From Halomonas litopenaei (GTDB taxonomy: Bacteria > Pseudomonadota > Gammaproteobacteria > Pseudomonadales > Halomonadaceae), in the NCBI RefSeq assembly GCF_017303055.1, contig NZ_JAEKJT010000009.1, positions 124,001 to 188,000 of the forward strand: a DNA stretch of 64,000 nucleotides, read 5' to 3'. Below are positions 24,230 through 32,892 of the stretch, piece by piece. A model generated the notes under the pieces. It searched no databases. It had not been told where the DNA came from and worked only from the letters and a program-made list of their open reading frames with translations. A program made the position numbers and the translations under genes. Each line of letters begins with the position of its first letter. Position 1 is the stretch's first letter.

Positions 24230-26045
24230 CGCTCTCGCGCCATAGCGCCTCCAGCTCATGGGCCGGCATGGGTCGCGCGTAGAAGTAGCCCTGGACCTCA
24301 TCACATCCAACCTGCCGCAGATAGTCACGCTGTTCGGCGGTTTCCACCCCCTCTGCCACCACCTCCAGGCCCAGTCCCCTGGCCATGGCCATCACCGCAT
24401 CGACGATGGCGGCGTCGGCGGTCTCGTGGGGCAGCGCCTTGACGAAGGCTCGGTCCAGCTTGAGCTTGTCCAGCGGTAGCTCCTTGAGATACCCCAGCGA
24501 CGAATACCCCGTACCGAAGTCATCGATGGCGATACGATGCCCAAGATCCCTCAAGCGCTCCAGCCTGGGCGCGATGTCGCCGCCACGATCATCCAGCAGC
24601 ACTGACTCGGTCAGCTCCAGCCCCAGCCAGTGAGAGTCGACTTCGTGGCGTGCGCGTCCCGTGGCAAGGGTCTTTTCCAGGTCCCCCTGGAACAGCTGCA
24701 TGGCCGAAATGTTGATCCACACCGGCAACAGCGGCAGCCCACGCGAACGCCAATGGGCGAGCTGTGTCAGCGCCTGGTGGATCACCCAGTCCCCCAGAGG
24801 GGCCATGAGGCCGTGACGCTCGGCCAGGGGAATGAACTCGGCCGGTGACACCAGCCCATCGCGTGGATGGCGCCAGCGAAGCAAGGCTTCCATGCCGACC
24901 ATGGCCTCATCGGACAGTCGATGCTGGGGCTGATAGTGAAGCTCCAGCTGGCCACCCTGGGCGAGGGCTTCGCGCAGGTCATTGAGCAGCGCCAGGTTGG
25001 GGCTGTCGCTGACGTCCAATGCCGGCCGAAACCTCAAGCACAGATTGCCGCCGCGTCGCCGCGCGGAGACCAGCGCGGACTCCAGTCGCTGGAACAGCAC
25101 ACCATCATTGTCGCCGTCCTCGGGGGCACGACAGCTGCCAATGGTGATGCCCAGGCGCAGGGTGCTTCCGTCGATCTGAAACGGCTCCCCCAGGTGGGCC
25201 TTCAATCCCTCGATCCAGCCCTCGTGGTCATCGTACGTGGTGGTACGCAGGACCATGAATTCATCTCCGCCCAGTCGACCGACCACGCCGCCGGCCACAT
25301 GACCGGCCAATCTTTTGCCGAAACGCGCAAGCAGGCGATCTCCGGCACTGACGCCCAGGCTCTCGTTGATCTCGCGAAAGCCGTCAATATCGATGAGGGC
25401 CAGGTCCAGGCTTTCTCCTGCTCGCAGGTGACGCAGACGAGAAGACAGCAGCTCATGTAGCCGAAAACGGTTGGGCAGGCCGGTCAACGGGTCTTCCCGC
25501 CCGATGCGTCGCAGGTCCTGCTCTCGCGCCTTGCGCAGGGATATGTCGGTGAAGGTGGCAATGTGGTGCTCGGGATGGCCGCGGGCATCGGAGATCACCT
25601 GAACCTCCAGCCACATCGGATACTCATTGCCATCCTTGCGCCGCTGCCACAGCTCACCTTCCCAATGACCTGTGCTGGTCAAGGCCTGCCAGAAACGTTC
25701 AAAGAAGGCGCTGTCATGCCGCGCCGCCGCCAGATTGCTGGCGCTCAGCCCCTGAACCTCTGTCAGCTCATAGCCCGATAGTTCGGTGAAGGCCGGATTG
25801 ACCGCCTGTATCTGATGCTGGGCGTCGGTAATCATCACCGCTTCGCCGGACTGACGCATCACCTGCTCGGTCAGCCGCGCGCGGCGTTGCTCGAGCTTGA
25901 TCTGGCGCCAGCCATCCCACAGCGCCACCGCCATCAGTACGACGGCACCGAGCCGCAACGACACGCTGGGCAGCCATAAAATCGCCGACATGGCGCAGAG
26001 CCCGAGCCAGATCAGCGGGCGGTTAAAGGAGAGACGAGGCCACAT
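24186..26045 (-). CDS. PAS-GGDEF-EAL cyclic-di-GMP signalling protein
   Basis: 619-residue membrane protein for c-di-GMP turnover. One or two membrane segments (residues about 10-45) are followed by a PAS/PAC domain (about 60-175), a GGDEF domain with intact RLGGDEF (259-263) and an EAL domain with intact EAL (386-388), DDFGTGYSS and AEGVE. Both the cyclase and the phosphodiesterase motifs look complete, so either or both activities are possible. The PAS lacks the LOV cysteine motif, so it is unlikely to be a flavin photoreceptor despite lying beside the light cluster. Its start at 26045 faces the fabA spacer. Confidence 0.92.
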   Translation of the reverse strand: MWPRLSFNRPLIWLGLCAMSAILWLPSVSLRLGAVVLMAVALWDGWRQIKLEQRRARLTEQVMRQSGEAVMITDAQHQIQAVNPAFTELSGYELTEVQGLSASNLAAARHDSAFFERFWQALTSTGHWEGELWQRRKDGNEYPMWLEVQVISDARGHPEHHIATFTDISLRKAREQDLRRIGREDPLTGLPNRFRLHELLSSRLRHLRAGESLDLALIDIDGFREINESLGVSAGDRLLARFGKRLAGHVAGGVVGRLGGDEFMVLRTTTYDDHEGWIEGLKAHLGEPFQIDGSTLRLGITIGSCRAPEDGDNDGVLFQRLESALVSARRRGGNLCLRFRPALDVSDSPNLALLNDLREALAQGGQLELHYQPQHRLSDEAMVGMEALLRWRHPRDGLVSPAEFIPLAERHGLMAPLGDWVIHQALTQLAHWRSRGLPLLPVWINISAMQLFQGDLEKTLATGRARHEVDSHWLGLELTESVLLDDRGGDIAPRLERLRDLGHRIAIDDFGTGYSSLGYLKELPLDKLKLDRAFVKALPHETADAAIVDAVMAMARGLGLEVVAEGVETAEQRDYLRQVGCDEVQGYFYARPMPAHELEALWRESVSQPLESGSRQAVA

Positions 26046-26230
26046 GGTCGATACGGACTCCCGCTGGAGAGAACAGGCGAAATTGCTGTCCTATCGTTAT
26101 CGGCCGACAGTAGGAAATCTGTAGTGCAAGATTCCTTTTCCGAGCAACCACGACCATGATCGAAGGTCCACGGGGTGCATTCGGCCCCCACGAACAGTAG
26201 ACTAGGCAGGCCGCGTGGCGGCAGATTGCC

Positions 26231-26243
26231 GTACGCGGCGTAC
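26231..26243. promoter_or_regulatory. Palindromic operator candidate upstream of fabA
   Basis: GTACGC-G-GCGTAC is a perfect inverted repeat centred at 26237, 27 bases before the fabA start. FabR/DesT-type TetR repressors control fabA and fabB in other gammaproteobacteria and use short palindromes; whether this sequence is such a site is unproven. Confidence 0.4.
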
Positions 26244-26269
26244 ATCACTTCGACTCTCGGAACGCTCCA

Positions 26270-26785
26270 GTGACCAAGCAACACTCTTTTGATCGCGATG
26301 AACTGCTGGCTTGCAGCCGCGGTGAGCTGTTCGGCCCGGGCAATGCCCAGCTGCCGGCCCCCAACATGCTGATGCTCGACCGCATCACGCGCATTTACGA
26401 AGAGGGTGGCGAGTACGGAAAGGGCGAACTGATCGCCGAGCTCGATATCCGCCCCGACCTGTGGTTCTTCGACTGCCATTTCCCGGGTGACCCCGTCATG
26501 CCTGGCTGTCTCGGCCTCGATGCCATGTGGCAGCTGGTGGGCTTCTACCTTGGCTGGCTCGGCCATCCCGGACGTGGCCGGGCACTGGGCTGTGGTGAGG
26601 TCAAGTTCAGCGGGCAGATCATGCCTGAAGCCCAGAAGGTTACCTATCGCATCAATATCAAGCGCGTCATCACCCGCCGCCTGATTCTGGGCATGGCGGA
26701 CGGCACTGTCTCCGTCGATGGCCGCGATATCTATCAGGCCAATGACCTGCGCGTCGGCCTGTTCACCTCCACCGCGAATTTCTGA
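26270..26785 (+). CDS. fabA: FabA, 3-hydroxydecanoyl-ACP dehydratase/isomerase
   Basis: Introduces the cis double bond of unsaturated fatty acids by dehydrating 3-hydroxydecanoyl-ACP and isomerising the product. The active-site His70 ([14 protein letters not shown]) and Asp84 (GLDAMWQL) are both present at the same numbers as in E. coli, and the 171-aa length matches. The start is GTG at 26270; no better start exists near the conserved N-terminus. fabB follows after 13 bases, so the two form one operon. Membrane fluidity control is the expected role. Confidence 0.97.
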   Translation: MTKQHSFDRDELLACSRGELFGPGNAQLPAPNMLMLDRITRIYEEGGEYGKGELIAELDIRPDLWFFDCHFPGDPVMPGCLGLDAMWQLVGFYLGWLGHPGRGRALGCGEVKFSGQIMPEAQKVTYRINIKRVITRRLILGMADGTVSVDGRDIYQANDLRVGLFTSTANF

Positions 26786-26798
26786 TCAGGAGGCTTCC

Positions 26799-28016
26799 AT
26801 GCGACGAGTGGTAGTCACCGGCCTGGGTATCGTGTCCTGCCTGGGCAATGACCGGCAGCAGGTACTCGAGGCACTCAAGAACGGCCAATCCGGCATTCGC
26901 TTCAAGGAAGAATACGCCGAGCGCGGCTTCCGCAGCCAGGTGGCGGGCGTGGTCGATATCGACCTGGATACCCTGGTGGACCGCAAGCTGCGCCGCTTCA
27001 TGGGCGATGCCGCCGCTTACGCCTATGTTTCCATGGCTCAGGCCATCGAAGACTCTGGCCTCAGCCCGGAGCAGGTCTCCAATGAACGTACCGGCCTGAT
27101 CGCCGGCTCCGGCGGCGCTTCCAGCGCCAACCAGGTGGAAGCCGCCGATGTCATGCGTGAGAAAGGCCTGCGCCGCGTTGGTCCTTACCGTGTCACCCGG
27201 ACCATGGGCAGCACCGTGTCCGCCTGCCTGGCGACCCCGTTCAAGATCAAGGGCGTCAACTATTCCATCTCTTCCGCCTGTGCGACCTCTGCACACTGCA
27301 TCGGCTCAGCGATGGAACAGATTCAACTCGGCAAGCAGGACGTGGTCTTTGCCGGTGGCGGCGAAGAAGAGCACTGGACTTTATCGTGCCTGTTCGACGC
27401 CATGGGCGCCTTGTCCACCAGCTACAACGACGCTCCGGCAACCGCCTCTCGCCCCTATGACAAGTCTCGCGATGGCTTCGTCATCGCCGGTGGCGGGGGC
27501 ATGCTGGTACTCGAGGAGCTCGAACACGCCAAGGCCCGTGGCGCCAAGATCTATGCCGAGGTAGTGGGCTACGGCGCCACCTCCGACGGCAAGGACATGG
27601 TGGCTCCCTCCGGCGAAGGCGCCGTGCGCTGCATGCGCCAGGCCATGGCCACCGTGGATGGCGACATCGACTACATCAACACCCACGGCACCTCCACGCC
27701 GGTAGGGGATGTGGCCGAGTTGAAGGCGGTGCGCGAAGTGTTCGGCGACAGCACTCCGGCGATGAGCTCCACCAAGTCACTGACCGGGCACTCGCTGGGC
27801 GCCACCGGGGTGCAGGAAGCGATCTACTCGCTGCTGATGATGGAGCATGATTTCATCGCTGCCTCCGCCAATGTCAGTGATCTGGACGATGAAGCCCAGG
27901 GCTTCGACATCGTCACTCAGCGCCGCGATGGCGTGAAGCTTGACCGGGTGCTCTCCAACAGCTTCGGCTTTGGCGGCACCAATGCCTGCCTGGTACTCCA
28001 GCGCTACAGCGACTGA
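26799..28016 (+). CDS. fabB: FabB, beta-ketoacyl-ACP synthase I
   Basis: Condensing enzyme that elongates the cis-3-decenoyl-ACP made by FabA, needed for unsaturated fatty acids. The catalytic triad is visible: C161 in [11 protein letters not shown]296 in [11 protein letters not shown] and H331 in [12 protein letters not shown], with K326. Length 405 aa is that of E. coli FabB. ATG at 26799 follows CAGGAGG. It ends 41 bases before a strong intrinsic terminator. Confidence 0.97.
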   Translation: MRRVVVTGLGIVSCLGNDRQQVLEALKNGQSGIRFKEEYAERGFRSQVAGVVDIDLDTLVDRKLRRFMGDAAAYAYVSMAQAIEDSGLSPEQVSNERTGLIAGSGGASSANQVEAADVMREKGLRRVGPYRVTRTMGSTVSACLATPFKIKGVNYSISSACATSAHCIGSAMEQIQLGKQDVVFAGGGEEEHWTLSCLFDAMGALSTSYNDAPATASRPYDKSRDGFVIAGGGGMLVLEELEHAKARGAKIYAEVVGYGATSDGKDMVAPSGEGAVRCMRQAMATVDGDIDYINTHGTSTPVGDVAELKAVREVFGDSTPAMSSTKSLTGHSLGATGVQEAIYSLLMMEHDFIAASANVSDLDDEAQGFDIVTQRRDGVKLDRVLSNSFGFGGTNACLVLQRYSD

Positions 28017-28057
28017 TACTTCCTCTAAGCCGTCATCACGACGGATAGCAAGAAGCC

Positions 28058-28087
28058 AAAAAACGGCGCCCTTGGGCGCCGTTTTTT
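28058..28087 (+). terminator. Intrinsic terminator of fabAB
   Basis: CGGCGCCC / GGGCGCCG stem with six A residues before and six T residues after it. It is a textbook rho-independent terminator and could act on both strands. Confidence 0.92.
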
Positions 28088-28280
28088 CGCTGGATGGACA
28101 CACTTTCTCCTATATTTTGCTCGATTAACTACAAACTAGCTCACAGCAAACAGGCATCGCCAGAGTGGTTGAGCGGTCGACTGGGGCCATGTTTACACTT
28201 CCTTCCGTCGGCGCCGCCTCAAGGCTTCTGCAGCGCGTCACCAGCGGCGCCCTTGGATGCCCCTCTCAAGGAAGATGCTC

Positions 28281-29042
28281 ATGAATCTCCGTCATACCCT
28301 ATCTGTGACCGTTGCCACCCTGGGCTGCAGTCTCCTACTCTCTGGCTGTGAAAACATGTCCACTGACGACATGATCAGCACCGGCCTCGCCGGCTTCGAC
28401 GCTGCGACCATCAGCGATGAGGAGATCCAGGCCATGTCCGCTCAAGCCTGTGAGCAGATGGATGCCGAATCCGCCATCGCCACTCCCGGCTCCGAGTATG
28501 CCCAGCGTCTGCAGCGCATCGCCGACAACCTGGGTCACCAGATCGACGGCATCCCGGTCAGCTACAAGGTCTACATGACCGACGACATCAATGCCTGGGC
28601 CATGGCCAACGGCTGTGTGCGCGTCTACAGCGGTCTGATGGACATGATGACCGACAACGAGATCGAGGGGGTATTGGGCCATGAGCTTGGCCATGTGGCG
28701 TTAGGCCACAGCAAGAAGGCCATGCAGACCGCCTACGCGACCTCCATCGCCCGCGACGCCATGGCGGCATCCGGCAATGGTGCGGTAGCCGCCCTGTCCA
28801 GCTCGCAGCTGGGCGATTTGAGTGAAAAGTTCATCAACGCGCAGTTCTCCCAAAGCCAGGAGAGCGACGCTGACAACTTCTCGTTTGACCTGCTCACTGA
28901 TCGTGGCATTCCTCGCGAAGGCCTGCTGACGGGCTTCGAGAAATTCGCCGACATGGACGGCGGCGAGAGCCGCCTGATGTCGTCACACCCGGGCTCCAAG
29001 GATCGCGCCGACAACATCCGCGAGCGTCTGGCCAACGGCTAG
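28281..29042 (+). CDS. M48 family metallopeptidase, outer-membrane lipoprotein (LoiP/YcaL-like)
   Basis: Zinc metalloprotease of the M48B/LoiP type. A lipoprotein signal peptide ends at LLSGC (Cys23) with Glu at +2, which predicts outer-membrane sorting. The zinc motif HELGH lies at 134-138 with the flanking VALGHSKKAM, and the third ligand Glu is in SQESDADNFSFDLL. The ATG at 28281 (253 aa) is preferred because AAGGA lies at good spacing and the signal peptide then has normal form; in-frame ATGs at 28257 and 28275 are alternatives. Likely role is quality control of envelope proteins. It is monocistronic with its own terminator. Confidence 0.88.
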   Translation: MNLRHTLSVTVATLGCSLLLSGCENMSTDDMISTGLAGFDAATISDEEIQAMSAQACEQMDAESAIATPGSEYAQRLQRIADNLGHQIDGIPVSYKVYMTDDINAWAMANGCVRVYSGLMDMMTDNEIEGVLGHELGHVALGHSKKAMQTAYATSIARDAMAASGNGAVAALSSSQLGDLSEKFINAQFSQSQESDADNFSFDLLTDRGIPREGLLTGFEKFADMDGGESRLMSSHPGSKDRADNIRERLANG

Positions 29043-29083
29043 GCCAGCGACGCTGACGGCGTCACTGGTGCTGCTTAACCGAC

Positions 29084-29114
29084 AAGGCCTCTTCCCACGC
29101 CGGGAAGAGGCCTT
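29084..29114 (+). terminator. Hairpin terminator after the M48 peptidase gene
   Basis: Perfect 13-base-pair stem AAGGCCTCTTCCC / GGGAAGAGGCCTT with a five-base loop. It also lies downstream of the convergent plsC gene and could serve both. Confidence 0.75.
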
Positions 29115-29145
29115 GTGGTGTCTTCAGGCGCGCCGTCGCCGGGTC

Positions 29146-29898
29146 TCAAGCGGTCTCGGTACGCGAAGCCGGTTGGTGGGGACGAGGCACGCTGGATATC
29201 TCAGCAAGTGTCGCCTCGATCCAGGCCTCGGTGTCTGCCAGCACTTCATCAGGGGTGCGCCCTTGCGTGGCGATCGGCTCACCCACCACCAGTGAGATAC
29301 GACCAGGACGCTTGACCCAGTCTCGGCCGGGCCAGCATTCACCGGCATTATGTGCAACGGGCACCACGGGGACTCCTGCACGACAGGCGATCACCGCACC
29401 ACTCTTGTTGTAGCGGCGACGGTTGCCGGGATCGACCCGCGTGCCTTCGGGGAAGATCAGCACGGAAAGCCCCTCCTTGAGACGCTGTCCACCCTGGCTG
29501 AGCACCTGCTTCATGGCGCGAGCCGGCTTGGACCGATCCAGTGCAATAGGGTGCAGCAGGCGCAAGCCCCAGCCAAAGATCGGGAAGTTGAGCAGCTCTT
29601 TCTTCAGTACCGTGCAGACCGGAGGCTTGAGCAGCTGAAGGTAGACGGTCTCCCACTCGCACTGATGGTTGGACAGAATCACTACCGGGCCGTCGGGCAG
29701 ATTTTCATGCCCCTGCATCTCGTAGCGCACGCCACATACCAGGCGGAACCAGGCAATGATGAAGTGGTTGTAGAGATTCAGCAGCCGGTAGCGCGAACGC
29801 AGTGGCAGCAGGGGGGCAGGAGGCAGAAACAGCAGGCCGCAGACCAGCATGGCCGCAAAGTAGCCGATGTAGAAGATGACGCTGCGCAGCACGTTCAT
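29146..29898 (-). CDS. plsC: 1-acyl-sn-glycerol-3-phosphate acyltransferase
   Basis: Makes phosphatidic acid by acylating lysophosphatidic acid at the inner membrane. An N-terminal hydrophobic segment (about 8-28) is followed by motif I NHQCEWE (the NHx4E variant of NHx4D, common in pseudomonads and relatives) and motif III FPEGTR. Then come RAGVPVVPVA and the 250-aa end. Its start overlaps the upstream gene stop as ATGA (29895-29898). More than one PlsC homologue per genome is usual, so it may be an accessory copy. Confidence 0.88.
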   Translation of the reverse strand: MNVLRSVIFYIGYFAAMLVCGLLFLPPAPLLPLRSRYRLLNLYNHFIIAWFRLVCGVRYEMQGHENLPDGPVVILSNHQCEWETVYLQLLKPPVCTVLKKELLNFPIFGWGLRLLHPIALDRSKPARAMKQVLSQGGQRLKEGLSVLIFPEGTRVDPGNRRRYNKSGAVIACRAGVPVVPVAHNAGECWPGRDWVKRPGRISLVVGEPIATQGRTPDEVLADTEAWIEATLAEISSVPRPHQPASRTETA

Positions 29899-30791
29899 GG
29901 GGTTGCGTCCCCCTTGTCCTGGATGGCGGCGGCATCATCACGCGCCTGGCACCAGGTGTCGAGCATGCGGCCCACCTCCAGTCGCCATGGCTTCTGATGC
30001 ACGCCAAACACCTCCAGCACTCGACGGCAATTGAGGACTCGGCGTAACGGCTGATCGTGGTGATGACTCAGCGCCTTGACCTCGCCCAACGCAATCTGCT
30101 CGCCCTGCCCTTCAAGCCGCGTCCCCAGCTGGGTACGCACCATGCAGACAAAGGTGTAAGCGCTGACCGGCTCGACACCTGCCAGGTGATAGCTGCCCCA
30201 GGCATCCGCGCCGCAGGCTTGCTGCTGGAGCATGCCTATCAGTGCCATGGCCACTGCATCGGCGGAGGTGGGGCAGAGGGTGACATCCGTCTCGGCACGT
30301 ACCACGCCACCACTGATCAAGGTATCCAGCAGCTCGCCCAACCAGGCGTGACTGCCTTCCAGGGCGAACATCGGGCCAACGCGCACGATCAGGTGCTGGT
30401 GGCACTCTGCCCGGATTCGGTCGCCTGCGGTCACCAGGCGACGCAGGCCTTCATCGCGAGGGGCCGGAATGACATGCTCGTCGATCGGCGAGGCATGCCC
30501 GTCCTCATACAACTGGTCAGATACGCACCAGACCAGAGGAATACCGACATCGCGACAGGCCTCCATGCAGGCCTCGACAGCCTCGGCGTGTTCCATCACG
30601 GCGGCGGGGGGCACGCTGAAAGGGCGCGACAACGGTGGAATGATCAGTGCATCGGGCGCAATCGCCCGCAGCTTGTCCGCTCCCACCCGAGTGGCAGGAT
30701 CGATCACCAGCTCCGTATCACCGCGCCGGTTGCTTTCCCGTGCCAAGGCCAGCGACAGGCAATGCCCCGCATCCAGAATCAGCAGCTTCAC
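29895..30791 (-). CDS. RmlD-like sugar-nucleotide-reductase-fold protein
   Basis: 298-residue Rossmann-fold protein of the dTDP-4-dehydrorhamnose reductase (RmlD)-like group. It opens VKLLILDAGHCLSLALARESNRRG, which lacks a clean GxxGxxG, has a VSDQLYEDG segment like the RmlD SxDYVFDG strand, and ends with a C-terminal substrate-like region. The catalytic YxxxK is not clear, so true reductase activity is uncertain. Start is GTG at 30791 with GAGGAG five bases upstream. It is coupled to plsC by ATGA. The pairing suggests envelope work, but the function is not assigned. Confidence 0.65.
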   Translation of the reverse strand: MKLLILDAGHCLSLALARESNRRGDTELVIDPATRVGADKLRAIAPDALIIPPLSRPFSVPPAAVMEHAEAVEACMEACRDVGIPLVWCVSDQLYEDGHASPIDEHVIPAPRDEGLRRLVTAGDRIRAECHQHLIVRVGPMFALEGSHAWLGELLDTLISGGVVRAETDVTLCPTSADAVAMALIGMLQQQACGADAWGSYHLAGVEPVSAYTFVCMVRTQLGTRLEGQGEQIALGEVKALSHHHDQPLRRVLNCRRVLEVFGVHQKPWRLEVGRMLDTWCQARDDAAAIQDKGDATP

Positions 30792-31022
30792 GACGACTCC
30801 TCGTCCATGAGGGCAGCGTGCAGGTCTGCACGATACCCTTGGCGTTACGGCGGATACTCCCTCGACGAGGCAGCACCAAAAGGCCACATTCTACACCAAC
30901 TGCTGGTGAAACAGCGCCCCTCCCATGGCACGCGCTGCCGTCCCCGGCGGTGTCTTCCACATCACCTGCGTATGGACGGCTTGCAGACCTGCTCATGAAG
31001 ATATCTGTCGGTCAAGCGGCGC

Positions 31023-31796
31023 TCAGCCGAGGCTGGTGGCAAGCCCCACCAGGCTGACGACCACCAGCACCACGCCAAGCACCCGGAAGAACACCTCGGA
31101 ACGCGCTCCCAGCAGTGCCTGATGCACTCGCTCGCCCAACACGTGCCCTACCAGAGCACAGGGCAGCAGCCACAGGTGGTGCTCCAGCTGCAGGTCGACA
31201 CCGGCGATGATGAAGGACACCATCTTGATCACCACCAGGATGAACCACAGCACAAACAAGGTATCGCGCAGCTGGTACTTGGCCACGTGGGAGGCGAACA
31301 CGGCCACGATCAGCGGCGCCCCGATCAGCGACGTGCCGCTCACGTACCCGCCCAGCGCCAGCAGAGCGACATCGACGCCCTTGCTGCGACTTCGAAACGG
31401 CCGGTTCAGGGCGTAGCTGGCGCCGTAGATGATGACGATCACGAAGATCACCGCCGTCATCAGCTCTGCCGGCAACGTCAACAATCCGACGACGCCTATC
31501 AGTTTGGGGATGATCATGATCGACAGCGCCCGCTTTAAATAGCGCCAGTCGATATTGCTGTGCTCACCGCCCGCCTCCTGCTTGATCTGGCGACTGCCGC
31601 GCCAGGCGATCCAGCTGGAGAAGATCAACAGATGCACCGCCACGATGGGCAGAAAGACCAGCGGCTCATCCAGTACCAGCAACAGAAATGGCAGCGCCAG
31701 CACCGCACCGCCAAAGCCAAGGCTGGTGCGCACAAAGCCGCTCCAGCAGAAGATCAGCCCAATCAGGGCATATTGGTACCATTCGAGACCGGCCAC
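31023..31796 (-). CDS. TauE/SafE family membrane permease
   Basis: 257-residue polytopic membrane protein (about eight helices) of the sulfite exporter TauE/SafE family. The N-terminal GFVRTSLGFGGAVLALP and the second-half repeat LGGYVSGTSLIGAPLI are the two inverted-repeat signatures. Members export sulfite, sulfoacetate or related anions, but the substrate here is unknown. The start is GTG, with GGAG at slightly long spacing; no ATG precedes the first conserved segment. It is separated by 231 bases from the RmlD-like gene, so it is probably an independent unit. Confidence 0.85.
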   Translation of the reverse strand: MAGLEWYQYALIGLIFCWSGFVRTSLGFGGAVLALPFLLLVLDEPLVFLPIVAVHLLIFSSWIAWRGSRQIKQEAGGEHSNIDWRYLKRALSIMIIPKLIGVVGLLTLPAELMTAVIFVIVIIYGASYALNRPFRSRSKGVDVALLALGGYVSGTSLIGAPLIVAVFASHVAKYQLRDTLFVLWFILVVIKMVSFIIAGVDLQLEHHLWLLPCALVGHVLGERVHQALLGARSEVFFRVLGVVLVVVSLVGLATSLG

Positions 31797-32087
31797 GTCG
31801 CGGGCACTCCATTGCGTCCAGGGGAGCTATCACTGTACGGAGTTGGTGGGCAAAAATCAGTAGCCCGCTCACTGTATCGACCTTCTGTCCCAATCTCCCG
31901 AGGCCAATCGACCAAGGTCATGTCTGGTGACCCGAGTGGTCCATCGGCACCGCTCATGAAAGGCTGACGCTAGCGATCTTTGGCTGCTCGCCATGGAGCA
32001 GTCTGCTCTTTTGCGCCGGGGGCTCGCTCGCCTAAAGTGACATGACGTCATGCCCTCCCCACCGCCGACAGCAGATGAGGATGCCTC
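31797..32087. other. Intergenic region before the small membrane protein gene
   Basis: About 290 bases between divergent genes. Apart from the 12-base palindrome listed below I find no gene, RNA or clear promoter pair. Confidence 0.5.
32041..32052. promoter_or_regulatory. Perfect palindrome CATGACGTCATG
   Basis: 12-base perfect palindrome 36 bases upstream of the TTG start of the next gene. The size and position fit a dimeric regulator site, but the regulator is unknown. Confidence 0.3.
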
Positions 32088-32594
32088 TTGGATGTTGAAC
32101 CGCCCTTAAAGATCAGCAAGAAGCGGCGAGCGTTCTCGATCATCGTCGTCTTCAGCTTCCTGTTCGTCGGTACCCTGATTGCCCTGGCCATTCTCGTCGG
32201 GCCTTACCTTTACGCGCCTCTCGAGTCCCTGTTCTTCGGCACCGCCCGACGCGCTGCAGACGCCAATGAACAGCACTACAGAGATCATGTCTGGGTGATG
32301 TACTCCATCCCCAGCGCGCTCATCTCCGCTTGGCTATGCAGAGTCATGTTCCGCCGCAAACCCCATCGCCGGCGGCGACCGCTGAGGCGCAAGCTGGCCC
32401 AGCAGAGAGCGAAGAGGCGCCGGATGGGGGCCAGCGACGGCCTGAGCGGAATCAACGATCATCAGGCAGAAGACGAAGGGGGCGAAGACGCATGGGGCGA
32501 AGACAACGTGCAGCGAAGGGGGCGCGGGTATCGCCACATCCTGCCAGGCCATCGGCATAGGCATCGGCACGTTCATCCCAACGACAGGCGGTGA
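32088..32594 (+). CDS. Small hypothetical membrane protein with basic, His/Arg-rich tail
   Basis: 168 residues with two likely membrane segments (about 14-40 and 68-85), a highly basic juxtamembrane stretch (RRKPHRRRRPLRRK), an acidic patch, and a low-complexity His/Arg end. The start is TTG with GAGG seven bases upstream; the nearby ATG is out of frame and stops after five codons. The first 95 residues look like a genuine protein. The tail composition is unusual enough that a frameshift near residue 95 or a fortuitous extension is possible. I do not recognise a family. Confidence 0.45.
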   Translation: MDVEPPLKISKKRRAFSIIVVFSFLFVGTLIALAILVGPYLYAPLESLFFGTARRAADANEQHYRDHVWVMYSIPSALISAWLCRVMFRRKPHRRRRPLRRKLAQQRAKRRRMGASDGLSGINDHQAEDEGGEDAWGEDNVQRRGRGYRHILPGHRHRHRHVHPNDRR

Positions 32595-32662
32595 TGACCG
32601 ACGGCCCCACACGCAGTGATCCCATCTCCAGCCAGCAACGGGCCAGCTTGCCCACCAACGAA

Positions 32663-32686
32663 GAGACCCCGCTTCCGCGGGGTCTC
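32663..32686. terminator. Hairpin between the membrane protein gene and ssb
   Basis: Perfect 10-base-pair stem GAGACCCCGC / GCGGGGTCTC with a TTCC loop. Placed between two converging genes, it may work in both directions; only a weak T-tract follows. Confidence 0.65.
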
Positions 32687-32892
32687 ACGACACGACTAGC
32701 CAAGACAGCAAGCCAAGACGGGCTGCCTGGCTTAGGGAAACACTGCATACATGCCTGCGCGGACGAATCGCTGCGTTGCGCGCTGCTCGAACGCCTCGCC
32801 TTTACCGAATAGGCAGTGGGTTCTGCACTACGGGCGTCTGACGCTTCTTCCGCTCGGCTGACGTATTCTGCGCTTCCTTGGATACACCCAGG

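Noticed and set aside
25400..25880. PAS domain of the GGDEF-EAL protein as a LOV light sensor for the cluster
   Set aside because: The LOV cysteine motif (GxNCRFLQ type) is not present in the PAS sequence.
28159..28181. A tRNA-Ser-like D-arm string in the fabB to M48 spacer
   Set aside because: It resembles a tRNA 5' part (AGAGTGGTTGAGCGGTCGAC), but the sequence that follows does not supply an anticodon arm, T-arm or CCA end. It may be a remnant, but I cannot support a gene.
32591..32812. A 70-codon open frame after the small membrane protein gene
   Set aside because: It runs through the terminator hairpin and the unexplained segment and shows no family features.
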